Of a stretch of 64,000 bases of DNA, positions 55,634-63,412 are shown piece by piece. A program made the translations under genes and the position numbers. Under the pieces are notes generated by a model. The model saw nothing but the letters and a program-made list of their open reading frames with translations. It made no database searches and was not told the origin of the DNA. This DNA is from Shimia thalassica (GTDB lineage Bacteria; Pseudomonadota; Alphaproteobacteria; Rhodobacterales; Rhodobacteraceae). Within the stretch, counting starts at the first letter, position 1. Each line of letters opens with the position of its first letter. The stretch is taken from assembly GCF_001458215.1 (NCBI RefSeq), contig NZ_CYTW01000001.1, positions 620,001 through 684,000 of the forward strand, written 5' to 3'.

Positions 55634-55657
55634 GCACAGCCTTTCGACAGGCTGTGC
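55634..55657. promoter_or_regulatory. 9-bp hairpin just before the glycosyltransferase gene
   Basis: GCACAGCCT and AGGCTGTGC are perfect arms around a 6-base loop. It lies 11 bases from the glycosyltransferase start codon, between the CtrA box and the ATG, so in the mRNA it forms a stem near the ribosome site. It could reduce translation or be a binding dyad. Confidence 0.5.
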
Positions 55658-55665
55658 CGGGGTGG

Positions 55666-55680
55666 TTAACAATGGGTTAA
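55666..55680. promoter_or_regulatory. Perfect CtrA box, TTAA-N7-TTAA
   Basis: TTAACAATGGGTTAA matches the full CtrA consensus TTAA-N7-TTAA and lies 43 bases upstream of the glycosyltransferase start and 31 bases downstream of the carA stop. CtrA is a master response regulator of alphaproteobacteria that controls the cell cycle in Caulobacter and motility and gene-transfer agents in Rhodobacterales. Confidence 0.7.
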
Positions 55681-55710
55681 TCTGACGCCTTTTCTAAAAA
55701 AGCGTGCCGA

Positions 55711-56865
55711 TTATGCGCGTGCAGCCATTTGGTCTGCGAACTTTTCGAACAGATAGAAGCTGTCCTGCGGACCGGGGCTGGCTTCCGGGTGGTGCTGAAC
55801 CGAGAAGACGGGCTTGTCAGACAGGCGGATGCCGCAGTTGGATCCATCAAACAAAGAAATGTGGGTTTCCAGCACACCGTCCGGCAGGGTTTGGCTGTCG
55901 ACAGCAAACCCGTGGTTCATGGATGTGATTTCCACCTTGCCTGTATCGTTGTCTTTTACAGGGTGGTTTGCACCGTGGTGGCCGTGGTTCATTTTTACCG
56001 TTTTGGCACCAAGAGCGAGTGCCAGCATCTGGTGACCCAGACAAATACCAAAGACAGGCAGATCAGCTTCCAGAACACCTTTGATCATGGGCACGGCATA
56101 TTCACCGGTTGCCGCTGGATCGCCGGGACCGTTTGAAAGGAAAACGCCGTCTGGGTTATGCGCCAAAACCTCTTCCGCCGTTGCGGTGGCCGGTAGAACG
56201 GTCACATCACATCCAGCGGAGGCAAGGCAACGCAGGATGTTACGCTTTGCGCCAAAGTCGATCGCAACAACTTTGTGCTTGGCGTTTTCCTGACGTGCAT
56301 AGCCATCGGGCCACGCCCAACGCATTTCATCCCAACGATAGGATTGGGCGCAAGTGACTTCCTTGGCGAGGTCCAGACCTTCAAGACCGGAAAAGGCGCG
56401 GGCTTTGGCAACCAATGCAGCGGTGTCAAAATTTCCATCCGGATCATGCGCAAGCGCCACGTGCGGGGCACCTTGTTGGCGGATCGCACGGGTCAGGCGG
56501 CGCGTGTCGACACCACCAATCGCAATCCGGCCACGCGAGGCAAGCCAGTTTGACAACGTGTCGGTCGAGCGCCAGCTTGACGGCTCGGTCGGATCCCACT
56601 TGACCACCATGCCGGCAGCAACAGGGTCAGCGGTCTCGTCGTCTTCGGGGGTGACACCGGTGTTGCCGATGTGAGGGAAAGTAAAGGTCACAACTTGTCC
56701 GGCATAAGACGGGTCGGTCATGATTTCCTGATAGCCTGTCATTGCAGTGTTAAAGCAGAGCTCGGCGACTGTTTCTCCGGTGGCTCCGAAACCGCGTCCG
56801 TAGAACAGGGTTCCGTCTGCGAGTGCAAGACATGCGGTCGGTGTGTTCTGGGTATCTGTGGGCAT
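55711..56865 (-). CDS. carA: Carbamoyl-phosphate synthase small subunit
   Basis: A 384-residue glutamine amidotransferase subunit. An N-terminal CPSase domain has CFNTAMTGYQEIMTDPSYAGQ; the C-terminal class I GATase domain has GICLGHQ with the catalytic Cys, and HHPEASPGP with the catalytic His. It supplies ammonia to CarB for arginine and pyrimidine synthesis; carB is not adjacent. ATG 56865 has GGAGAG upstream and is preferred over a TTG at 56886. It is divergent from yqeY. Confidence 0.96.
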   Translation of the reverse strand: MPTDTQNTPTACLALADGTLFYGRGFGATGETVAELCFNTAMTGYQEIMTDPSYAGQVVTFTFPHIGNTGVTPEDDETADPVAAGMVVKWDPTEPSSWRSTDTLSNWLASRGRIAIGGVDTRRLTRAIRQQGAPHVALAHDPDGNFDTAALVAKARAFSGLEGLDLAKEVTCAQSYRWDEMRWAWPDGYARQENAKHKVVAIDFGAKRNILRCLASAGCDVTVLPATATAEEVLAHNPDGVFLSNGPGDPAATGEYAVPMIKGVLEADLPVFGICLGHQMLALALGAKTVKMNHGHHGANHPVKDNDTGKVEITSMNHGFAVDSQTLPDGVLETHISLFDGSNCGIRLSDKPVFSVQHHPEASPGPQDSFYLFEKFADQMAARA

Positions 56866-57046
56866 TCGCGACTCTCCGGATGACAAATTGTCGGGAAACT
56901 ATGTCGAGGCGGGCGCAGCGTCAAGGGAAGGCGAAAATACAATAGTGTTAGTTTTCAATGGTTTAATATTTTAACGCCAAGGTTGCCTCGCGGAATAGCT
57001 TTATATATGGTCCAAGCCTTGTGTTTATCAGCAAACGGCTAAGTCA

Positions 57047-57505
57047 ATGACACTGAGAGAACAGATCAATACGGCCCTGAAACAGGCGATGCGTGATCGC
57101 GCTGCGGAGCGGCTTTCAACTTTGCGTCTTATCAGCGCTGCGATCAAAGATCGTGACATTGCGGCACGTGGTGAAGGCAATGAAGACGGTGTGGGCGAGG
57201 CCGAAGTGCTTCAGATCCTCTCCAAGATGGTCAAGCAACGCCAGGAAAGCGCGCGCACCTACGAAGAAGGCGGGCGTTTGGACCTTGCAGAGCGGGAACT
57301 GAACGAGATCACCGTGATCGAGGAATTTCTTCCAAAACAGCTGGGAGATGCCGAAGTCGAGAAAGCCATCACCGATGCGATTGCAGAGGTTGGGGCAAGT
57401 TCGATCCGTGACATGGGTAAGATCATGGGCGCGCTCAAGTCGAAATACACAGGCCAGATGGACTTTGGAAAAGTGGGTCCAATGGTGAAAGATCAGCTCA
57501 GCTAG
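57047..57505 (+). CDS. GatB/YqeY domain-containing protein
   Basis: A 152-residue protein with the YqeY pattern: an N-terminal region with LKQAMRDRAAERLSTLRLISAAI and a C-terminal GatB-like helical domain (RDMGKIMGALKSKYTGQMDFG). It resembles the tail of GatB, which recognises tRNA in the amidotransferase, but its role is not settled. It is divergent from carA; this carA-yqeY pairing is common in alphaproteobacteria. A dyad and direct repeats follow about 115 bases after the stop. Confidence 0.9.
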   Translation: MTLREQINTALKQAMRDRAAERLSTLRLISAAIKDRDIAARGEGNEDGVGEAEVLQILSKMVKQRQESARTYEEGGRLDLAERELNEITVIEEFLPKQLGDAEVEKAITDAIAEVGASSIRDMGKIMGALKSKYTGQMDFGKVGPMVKDQLS

Positions 57506-57619
57506 GGCGCGGTAACGCAGTTGTGACACTGGTTCATCTTGCGGTGGATATGGTGTTTTTCCTTGTTTTACTGCCTAAAACTGTGGCGAAAACGGGCTGA
57601 AACACCGGCGCGCGACCCG

Positions 57620-57658
57620 CACCTCTTTTAAAGAGGTGTATTGAATGCTATATTGAAT
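57620..57658. promoter_or_regulatory. 19-bp dyad and two TATTGAAT direct repeats
   Basis: CACCTCTTT-T-AAAGAGGTG (57620-57638) has perfect 9-bp arms around one base. Immediately after, TATTGAAT occurs twice, at 57639-57646 and 57651-57658, 12 bp apart. They lie in a 267-bp non-coding gap, 115-153 bases before the six-TM gene. A dyad with almost no loop suits an operator better than a terminator. Confidence 0.5.
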
Positions 57659-57772
57659 ACGGATAAGGCGTTTCGCTCCTTTTGGGCGAACCGTCTATGA
57701 GTCGTTATTAAATTGACCCCTATCCACCTTTGTGGGTTCGAGGCCAGAGCCACTTTGCAGAAAGCAGATCGC

Positions 57773-58429
57773 ATGGCATTGTATCATCTTTATGAAGACC
57801 GGCACACGAATTCCGTGGGCGTGTCGCAAAACGAACGTGGTTTGTTTGCCCTTGTGGAGCTGTTCCTTTTGACAGCCATTTTGGTTGGCGTTGTTTTCAC
57901 GGTTTACGTGGATGCCGTGATCCTTGGTAACGGCCTGTCCGAAAGCTCGATCACGGAAAACCTGCACAACCTGTTTATTCTGGCATCGTCTTTGGCGTTT
58001 ATCGCGGGTGCGGTGCGCTTTCCGGAAAAGCGCGGGTATCTCGCAATTGTCGGCACGCTGTTCATGGGGTTGTTCATCCGCGAAAACGACGTCTGGTTTG
58101 ATTTCATCTGGCAGGGTTTCTGGCAAGTGCCCGCCGCGATTGCCCTCGTGATCGGATCAACTGTTGTCTGGCGTAACCGAGAGACCGTCACGGAACCGTT
58201 CTTCCAGCATTTCGACAGCCGTTACTTCACGTTTGTCTACTTGGGATTCCTTTTGCTGGTCGTCTTTAGCCGCCTGTTTGGAACAAGTGCCATTTGGGAG
58301 GCCGTGATGCAGGGCGCCTATACGCCCGGTTTCAAAACGGTGATTCAGGAAGGCTTGGAACTGCTGGGCTATACAATTGTGTTTTACGGGTCGCTGATGT
58401 CCCTGTGGAACCGGTTCGGCGACAGGTAA
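57773..58429 (+). CDS. Six-TM integral membrane protein of unknown function
   Basis: A 218-residue protein with about six membrane helices at roughly 22-44, 57-75, 84-100, 115-133, 155-171 and 187-210. Conserved-looking polar residues lie between helices (RENDVWFDFIW and RFPEKRGY). I recognise no named family. ATG 57773 is favoured over 57713 because the first helix then starts at a normal distance. It follows a dyad-rich gap and has its own terminator. Confidence 0.7.
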   Translation: MALYHLYEDRHTNSVGVSQNERGLFALVELFLLTAILVGVVFTVYVDAVILGNGLSESSITENLHNLFILASSLAFIAGAVRFPEKRGYLAIVGTLFMGLFIRENDVWFDFIWQGFWQVPAAIALVIGSTVVWRNRETVTEPFFQHFDSRYFTFVYLGFLLLVVFSRLFGTSAIWEAVMQGAYTPGFKTVIQEGLELLGYTIVFYGSLMSLWNRFGDR

Positions 58430-58462
58430 CCTCGCCCCCTTTTTAAATTCGAACATTTGCGG

Positions 58463-58487
58463 CGGGCCCTCTGTTAGGGCCCGTTTT
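58463..58487 (+). terminator. Rho-independent terminator after the six-TM gene
   Basis: CGGGCCCT pairs with AGGGCCCG around CTGTT and is followed by TTTTGATT. It begins 34 bases after the stop. Confidence 0.85.
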
Positions 58488-58594
58488 GATTCGTTGCCGT
58501 GTGGTCAGAGATTTCAATTATATTTCAATCATTTGCGACGCGATTAACGGCGCAGAGCAATTTCGGCTACACTTTGATCATTCGTTTTTCAGGG

Positions 58595-58621
58595 GGACCG
58601 GCGTCTCTTTTGCCGGTGTCC
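58595..58621 (+). promoter_or_regulatory. Hairpin in the RTX gene leader
   Basis: GGACCGGC pairs with GCCGGTGTCC with one bulge, around a loop of about nine T-rich bases. It ends 31 bases before the RTX start codon, just ahead of a strong AGGAGAGGAAT ribosome site. Its role could be mRNA stability or control. Confidence 0.4.
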
Positions 58622-58651
58622 GCACATACCAAGTTATTTTAGGAGAGGAAT

Positions 58652-60706
58652 ATGACCAATTATTACGATGCGCAAAGCGCGCCGCATTTGGTGAATACCT
58701 TTTCAGACAGAACACAAATCGGGTCGGCAATTACCCCCCTGATCGATGGCGGCTATGTCATCGTCTGGGCCTCGCACGAGGAAGCTGGTGGAAGTCAAAC
58801 GGATGTCAAAGGCCAGATTTTTGCCGATGACGGATCGCCCGTTGGCGAAGAGCTGTTGCTCAACCAAGAGACCGAAGGAACCCAGACCCAGCCAGCCGTC
58901 TATGCGCGCCCCGATGGTGGATTTCAGGTGCTTTACCGCGCGAATGGTGCGGATTCTTCCGGTTCCGGTATTCTTGGGCGGGGATTTGACGCAACCGGCA
59001 CGCCCGTTTCGGATGAGTTCCTGATCAATGCGGGCGCCGAAGACGGCACCCAGTTTGATCCAGAGTTCGTCATCCTGTCGCATGATTTCGGAAACCGGGT
59101 GTTTGAAGAGATGGTCGCGGTCTGGCTGTCACTGCCCACCGGTGCAGACGCGGCAACGGGCCTCGCCGCCACGAACATAGGGCTGGAAGCGGGGTCTCAT
59201 TCCTACGTGCGGGACCTTGATGGGGGAAGCCGACCCGATCAGCCCCACGGGGCAGAAGATCCGCAGCGCTCGCGTCCGGATATCGCGCTTTTGAATGATG
59301 GACGGGCGGTTGCGGTCTGGCATGTTGCCGATGTGCATGATCTGGCCTCGGTTTATCCTGGCATCGTTGGGGTGATCTCGGATTCAACCGGCCTGTTGTC
59401 GTCCCGCAGGGAATTCACCGTCGCAACCCGCCCCGAAGGATATCCCATAGCCGACCCCTCTGTTGCCGCTCTGAGTGATGGCGGATTTGTTGTGGCCTAT
59501 CACACGGACCCCTTCGACAACGGGAACTATCGGATCAGCTGGGTGACATATGATGAAGACGGAGACCGGGAACGCAGCGGCATGGTACGCCGAGACGGGG
59601 GTGTCCCGAACGACGAAGGCATTGTCATCTTTCCTATCGGGACGACCTTCGCTCCAGAATTCAACAGTCAGGTTGTCGGGCTTCCCGGTGGTGGCTTTTT
59701 GCTGTTGTGGTGGTCGCCTGCCCATGAAGACTCGCCCAATGGTATCTACGCGCAGGAGTTCAATGCGGAAGGAGACGCCCAGCACGGCATCGTCGAGCTT
59801 GTCGCCGACACGCCCATCAATGGCGACATCGAGGTGGCAGCGCTTGATGACGGTGATCTGGTTTTGACGTGGACCTCAAACGCGGCTGGTACAGACGGCT
59901 ACGATATTATGTCCCAACGCATTTCCCGTCTGGGGGATTTGCGCGGGGATGACGAAGACAATGTCTTGGTCGGAGGATCGCTGTTTGACCGGATCGAAGG
60001 GGGCGCAGGGGACGATACCCTGACCGGCGGCAATGGCGGAGACACCCTGATTGGGGGCGCCGGCAACGACATCATAATCGGGCACGGTGATACACGCGAC
60101 AAGCGCGACGTTGTCTATGCAGGTGACGGCGACGACAGCGTCAGTGGCGGCTGGGGGAATGACGAACTGCGTGGCGATGCCGGAAATGACACGCTCGAAG
60201 GCGGCTTCGGGTCCGACACCGTAATTGGGGGCGCGGGCCATGATCATGTCAACGGTTCGGCGTGGTCAGACATGTTATTCGGCGGCGGCGACGATGACTT
60301 TGTAAATGGCGGTTTTGGCCACGACAGTCTGAATGGGGGAGCGGGGGCTGATACCTTCTTTCATCTGGGGACTGCAGATCACGGTTCAGACTGGATTCAG
60401 GATTTTGATGATGCCGAAGGGGATATTCTTGTCTTCGGGGACGTTTCTGCCACTGCGGACGACTTTCAGGTCAACTATGCCCATCGCGACTTTTCCGGCT
60501 CGGACTTCGTGGACGAGGCCTTTATTATCTATCGTCCAACAGGACAGATCATTTGGGCCTTGGTCGATGGCGGGGCTCAGGCCAGCATCCAGCTTCAGAT
60601 TGCTGGCCAAAGGGCGAACATCGTCGACAGCGTGCCAACGGACGGCCCTGCCAGCATGCCGGCAGAAAGCCCCGCCGACATGTCCAACACGGATTTCCTG
60701 TTCTAG
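58652..60706 (+). CDS. RTX-type calcium-binding secreted protein
   Basis: A 684-residue acidic protein without an N-terminal signal peptide. The first about 430 residues contain repeats of a beta-propeller-like pattern (GGYVIVWASHE, GGFQVLYRANG, GGFVVAYHTD, GGGFLLLWWSP, DGDLVLTWTSN). Residues about 435-565 carry RTX nonapeptides of the type GGxGxDxLxGG (GGAGDDTLTGG, GGAGNDIIIG, GGWGNDELRG). A C-terminal region with GSDWIQDFDDAEGDIL resembles the end of type I secreted proteins. It is probably exported by an ABC/TolC type I system and folds outside with calcium. Confidence 0.9.
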   Translation: MTNYYDAQSAPHLVNTFSDRTQIGSAITPLIDGGYVIVWASHEEAGGSQTDVKGQIFADDGSPVGEELLLNQETEGTQTQPAVYARPDGGFQVLYRANGADSSGSGILGRGFDATGTPVSDEFLINAGAEDGTQFDPEFVILSHDFGNRVFEEMVAVWLSLPTGADAATGLAATNIGLEAGSHSYVRDLDGGSRPDQPHGAEDPQRSRPDIALLNDGRAVAVWHVADVHDLASVYPGIVGVISDSTGLLSSRREFTVATRPEGYPIADPSVAALSDGGFVVAYHTDPFDNGNYRISWVTYDEDGDRERSGMVRRDGGVPNDEGIVIFPIGTTFAPEFNSQVVGLPGGGFLLLWWSPAHEDSPNGIYAQEFNAEGDAQHGIVELVADTPINGDIEVAALDDGDLVLTWTSNAAGTDGYDIMSQRISRLGDLRGDDEDNVLVGGSLFDRIEGGAGDDTLTGGNGGDTLIGGAGNDIIIGHGDTRDKRDVVYAGDGDDSVSGGWGNDELRGDAGNDTLEGGFGSDTVIGGAGHDHVNGSAWSDMLFGGGDDDFVNGGFGHDSLNGGAGADTFFHLGTADHGSDWIQDFDDAEGDILVFGDVSATADDFQVNYAHRDFSGSDFVDEAFIIYRPTGQIIWALVDGGAQASIQLQIAGQRANIVDSVPTDGPASMPAESPADMSNTDFLF

Positions 60707-60708
60707 GA

Positions 60709-61509
60709 TTAATTCGCGGGCCAGATAACGGGGAACCAATCTTCACGCAGCTTTTGTCCGGGTACCATACCGTGTTCGGGGAAGGGCGGAGAGGTCGGTC
60801 CGGGGCGCTCGATATATCTGGCGTCGTCCCCCACCAGCCGGAGCGAGAACGCCCGCCGTCTCGAGGGCGAGGTGTTGCCACGGGCGCCATGCAGGATGTC
60901 ATAATTGAACGCCACCGCATCGCCCGGCATCATGTCCCATTCACGAATGGTCATGCCTTCGGCATCCGGGTCCGGGATCGGCATATAGTCGTCTTCATTG
61001 GGAAAGAAGCTTTCTTCGCTGACCCAACGTGTGGGCAAAACAGGTTTTTCCCATTTGTGAGATCCGGCAACCGTGCGCAAGGCCGCCTCTTTCACTGTAT
61101 CCAGAGGTGACCAGAAGCTTACGGTTTGCTTGCCGCCTACGAAATAATACGGCCCATCCGTGTGCCATGGTGTGGCCATCGAGGTGCCGGGTTCTTTGAC
61201 CAGAACATGGTCATGAAACACCTGAACCTCTTGGGATCGCATCAGGTCCGCAGCCACTTCTGCTGCCGGGGACGTGCGGATCACGGTTTCGAACTCGGGG
61301 ATGCGTTGCCAGTTACAGTAATCATCAAAGAAACGGCCGGTTTCGCCGTCCTTTTTGTTTTCCGAAGCATAAGGGCCCGGTTCAGTCATGTTCTTGGCCA
61401 CGCCTGCGCGCAGGTCTTCCACATGATCGGCAAAAAGGCCGCGGATCAAGATCACACCATCACGTTGAAAGTCGGCAATATCTTTTTCGGTCACAAGGGG
61501 ATGCGGCAT
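60709..61509 (-). CDS. Phytanoyl-CoA dioxygenase (PhyH) family protein
   Basis: A 266-residue Fe(II)/2-oxoglutarate oxygenase. The metal ligands are in WHTDGPY (H-x-D) and the distal His in DILHGARGN; the 2-oxoglutarate-binding Arg is probably in RAFSLRLVGDD. It is close to bacterial PhyH enzymes that hydroxylate acyl chains or small metabolites; the substrate is not known. It converges with the RTX gene, leaving only two bases between the stops. Confidence 0.88.
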   Translation of the reverse strand: MPHPLVTEKDIADFQRDGVILIRGLFADHVEDLRAGVAKNMTEPGPYASENKKDGETGRFFDDYCNWQRIPEFETVIRTSPAAEVAADLMRSQEVQVFHDHVLVKEPGTSMATPWHTDGPYYFVGGKQTVSFWSPLDTVKEAALRTVAGSHKWEKPVLPTRWVSEESFFPNEDDYMPIPDPDAEGMTIREWDMMPGDAVAFNYDILHGARGNTSPSRRRAFSLRLVGDDARYIERPGPTSPPFPEHGMVPGQKLREDWFPVIWPAN

Positions 61510-61595
61510 GGGGAAAGCTCCGTCTGTCTAGATGCGCCGAAGCTGCGCTCACACCGCGGAAAGGTCAACCAGTTGTGCTGGAAAAATGTGCAGAT

Positions 61596-63146
61596 CTAAA
61601 GAAGCCAATCCAGCGGCAGCCAGCCGCTAAAGGATACTATCGCACGATACAGCCTGCTGACATTTGGCTCCGATGTCAGGGTTGTCTGCGTGCCGTCGTC
61701 TTCTGTTGATATCCAAACAAGTGCGCCTTGGTCGTCCTGCTTAACTTCATAGGCAAACCGCGGCGAATCAAGATGTTCTGATATCCATGTCGCGATCGTT
61801 GGACTTTCTATCAAAAGCCCCATTTCACAGTTCAGCCATGCCGAGCGCGGATCAAGATTGTAAGACCCGATAAAGGCGCGCTTGCGATCAAACGACATGA
61901 CCTTGGCATGCAGGCTTGAAGCGGACCCCGCAAGGATTTCGGGCAAGCTGAGGTTGCTATGTTTCTCGCGCAACGCTTCGAGTTCGAACAGGCGCGTTCC
62001 GTTCTCCAAAAGGGCAGGGCGCTTGCGCATATAGGCCCCGTGCACGGGGGCAACATCTGTGGCTTCCATTGAATTGGTCAGGACTCGCGTTGCCACGCCA
62101 TTTTCCGAAAGCTGATCAAAAATGTTCAGTGCATTTTTCGACGGCACGAAATAGGCCGACACCAGATCAACGCTCGTCTCGGCCTCAAGCGCAAAAGACG
62201 CCAGATCATGTGCGAGAAATCCTTCGGTTGATTTGCCTTTTAGCCCTTTTGTCGGCGGGTCCGAAAACAACCGGACATTTGTCCACTCAAGCGGCAGGTG
62301 CTTTTCCTGAATCCCCTGGGCCAGGGGCGAATGCAGGATCGCATTGTGGTACCCCGACCCGCGCGCGGTCTGTCGCGCGGCATCGGCGCTATCGGAAATT
62401 GAGGGCTCGTCCGGCAGGTGTGCGGGCAATACATAATCTGCGGCATAGACAGAGCCACTGTTCCAGTAGGCATCAAAGTTGTCCGAGATCTGATCGACGA
62501 TTTCGCCCAAGGCCAGCACATCCACATCAACATAATGAAAGCCCTTGCCGAACTCGAAATAGATGTCCCCAATATTGCGCCCGCCAACGATCGAGGCAAA
62601 CCCGTCGAACGTGATCGATTTGTTGTGCATGCGCCGGTTCAGACGCGGAAAGTCAAAAAGGTACGAGGCCAATTTGGGCTTGCGCAACGTGAACGGGTTG
62701 AAAATCCTGACTTCTGCGCTGGGCATGTTGTCCAGTTCAGCAAGCATGTTGTCGAGCCCGGAAATGCCATTGTCGTCCAACAGCAAACGAACGCGCACAC
62801 CGCGCTTTGCTGCGGCTCGTAACTCGTCCAGAAGCATCACGCCGGTCGTGTCATCTTGCCAGATATAATACTGAGCATCGATCGAGGTTTGCGCTTCCTG
62901 GATCAACAGCGCGCGCGCCGTAAACGCATCGCGGCCATTGGAGAGTGGCAGAACGCCTGTTTTGCCTTCATGACGCGCAACAGCGTTTTCAACAATCTGC
63001 CCCAAACTCGACGTCCATGACGCAGAGGTATGGGTTGTGGCCTCGTTGAAATTCTTGTCCGGCAAAGGAAAGACCGCACGACACACAAAAATCGCGGCGG
63101 CGATCATCAGTCCAATCGAGAGTAGGGCACGCAGCAATCTTTTCAT
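61596..63146 (-). CDS. Phospholipase D family protein (cardiolipin synthase-like)
   Basis: A 516-residue protein with an N-terminal membrane anchor (about 5-24, MKRLLRALLSIGLMIAAAIFVC) and two HKD motifs: HNKSITFDGFASIVGGRN (about residue 200) and HAKVMSFDRKRAFIGSYN (about 435). This supports a PLD-type phosphodiesterase or phosphatidyltransferase, perhaps cardiolipin synthase-like, facing the periplasm. ATG 63146 is preferred because 40 earlier codons lack family features. It lies 86 bases upstream of the PhyH gene start on the same strand. Confidence 0.85.
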   Translation of the reverse strand: MKRLLRALLSIGLMIAAAIFVCRAVFPLPDKNFNEATTHTSASWTSSLGQIVENAVARHEGKTGVLPLSNGRDAFTARALLIQEAQTSIDAQYYIWQDDTTGVMLLDELRAAAKRGVRVRLLLDDNGISGLDNMLAELDNMPSAEVRIFNPFTLRKPKLASYLFDFPRLNRRMHNKSITFDGFASIVGGRNIGDIYFEFGKGFHYVDVDVLALGEIVDQISDNFDAYWNSGSVYAADYVLPAHLPDEPSISDSADAARQTARGSGYHNAILHSPLAQGIQEKHLPLEWTNVRLFSDPPTKGLKGKSTEGFLAHDLASFALEAETSVDLVSAYFVPSKNALNIFDQLSENGVATRVLTNSMEATDVAPVHGAYMRKRPALLENGTRLFELEALREKHSNLSLPEILAGSASSLHAKVMSFDRKRAFIGSYNLDPRSAWLNCEMGLLIESPTIATWISEHLDSPRFAYEVKQDDQGALVWISTEDDGTQTTLTSEPNVSRLYRAIVSFSGWLPLDWLL

Positions 63147-63412
63147 ACCCAAACTATAGCAATCCAAATCCGTGACTGCATAGCGGTGCTGTTCAAGATT
63201 TTTGCGCACCGCACGTGGCTTGATTCCGTCCAGTGCTTTCAGCGCTGGAATTTGACCAGTGTGCATTCATGTGGTGGTGCACGAAGACTGCACTGATCCG
63301 CGAAAACAGCGGCAAATAGACCTCAGGCGAGGATTTAGCCGTATCAGCGTTGCCGAGCCTTTCGATCTGTGGCAAGACGAACTGAACCCGAGTCTGAACG
63401 AACGAGTTTAGT

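Noticed and set aside
56962-56973. TTAA-TATT-TTAA in the carA-yqeY gap, considered as a second CtrA box.
   Set aside because: The spacer is four bases instead of seven.
59950-60360. Repetitive DNA in the RTX gene, considered as a tandem repeat locus.
   Set aside because: The repetition is at protein level (GGxGxDxL); the DNA units differ too much to be a simple tandem array.
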